Below are positions 63,435 to 64,000 of a DNA stretch of 64,000 nt, piece by piece. This DNA comes from Bathymodiolus brooksi (taxonomy: Eukaryota > Mollusca > Bivalvia > Mytilida > Modiolidae). A program made the translations under genes and the position numbers. The stretch lies in assembly GCA_963680875.1 (NCBI GenBank), contig OY804583.1:33345331-33409330 (forward strand), read 5' to 3'. The notes beneath the pieces were generated by a model. The model ran no database searches. It worked only from the letters and a program-made list of their open reading frames with translations, and was not told the DNA's origin. Position 1 is the stretch's first letter, and the number at the start of each line of letters is the position of its first letter.

Positions 63435-64000
63435 TATTCTATAATCTAATATTATAGTGATTCATAAATTCCTCATAGGTAAAAAGTATTTTGTATCTGA
63501 TATTCAATCATTTACAAAAATACACCATTTTCACAACATATTTTGGTCATACACATATTACCACCTATTTTTATAAAGGGGTTAACCATATGTTCTGGCC
63601 TATAACCTGTTGCATATCTATCAACTCCTCATTTTCCTCTTTCAACTCTGATATGTTCAAAAACATCTTTCCCATATATATAACTTAATAGAATATCCCA
63701 AAGTATCTATGTCAGATGACACAAGAAAATAGTCAAGTCCACTCTGTTTTTTATCAGGGCCCCTCCATGTGTATTTCCTAACGCCAGGATTTTTTCTCTT
63801 CAAACATCCACCAGATCCATGTTATTAATCATTTGAAAGTATCTTAGGACTAAGATATGTCCCAAGTCGTGTTCTCGACCATGTCCTAACTTAGGACATG
63901 TCGCAAAATTTGTCTTTACTTTAGGACATCTATGGAGGTGTGACCCAGGCCTCTACAATAACTTTTTTTCAAACTTGTCCCTTTGGGCAAGTAACTTTCT
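63435..64000. other. Unique DNA to the window end, with a short palindrome
   Basis: No exon is recognised. CATGTCCTA at 63880-63888 is exactly complementary to TAGGACATG at 63892-63900 with a three-base loop, and related TTAGGAC and GGACAT motifs flank it. A 65-codon plus-strand frame at 63491-63688 has no supporting context. Confidence 0.5.

Overview
The window looks like nuclear DNA of a bilaterian animal, most likely a mollusc and probably a bivalve. This rests on AT-rich sequence, GT-AG splice signals, AATAAA polyadenylation signals and several dispersed repeats whose cores I recognise from bivalve genomes: the TTTCAACAATATTTCAGTTA / CCACGATATAACTGAAATAT family, the GTGCCTGTCCCAAGCCAGG family, GGACAGACAGAC followed by a TATACCCCC hairpin, and GGTGCCGAAATGACC. 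No bacterial operon, rRNA or tRNA gene was found.

Layout. About four fifths of the window is tandem repeat. Positions 1-37253 are one 52-bp satellite array of roughly 700 monomers, organised into higher-order cassettes of 2.3-4.3 kb. Next come AT-rich unique DNA (37254-38580), a 42-bp array (38581-42030), an 80-bp array (42238-44113), small 48-bp and 22-bp arrays (44690-45541), dispersed repeats (46011-46960), a 51-bp array with a 1781-bp higher-order unit (47095-53545), and a 45-bp array (54801-55893). From 56035 to the end the sequence is mostly unique, with miniature inverted-repeat elements and SINE-like fragments.

Genes. All credible coding evidence is on the minus strand and comes from splice signals and reading-frame phase, not long ORFs. 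Gene A (unidentified) contributes its last two exons: 62995-62872 and 60821-60778. They join in phase, reach a stop codon, and are followed by a short 3' UTR with two overlapping-range AATAAA signals near 60630. Gene B is a tentative low-complexity gene just downstream of gene A. Phase-compatible exon candidates lie at 60290-60170, 58490-58174 and 56793-56723, with weaker candidates at 53907-53780 and 53703-47061. The 51-bp array appears to be an expanded relative of the 58-kb exon: both end with the same bases before a splice donor, and both carry an SE-x-NQQ-x-x-TRE peptide motif. The expanded copy has frameshifts and in-frame stops, so it is probably decayed or non-coding.

No complete gene, defence system or other recognisable system is present. 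The notable content is the density and multi-scale organisation of tandem repeats, and the apparent overlap of two arrays (51 bp and 45 bp) with exon or splice-site sequence.
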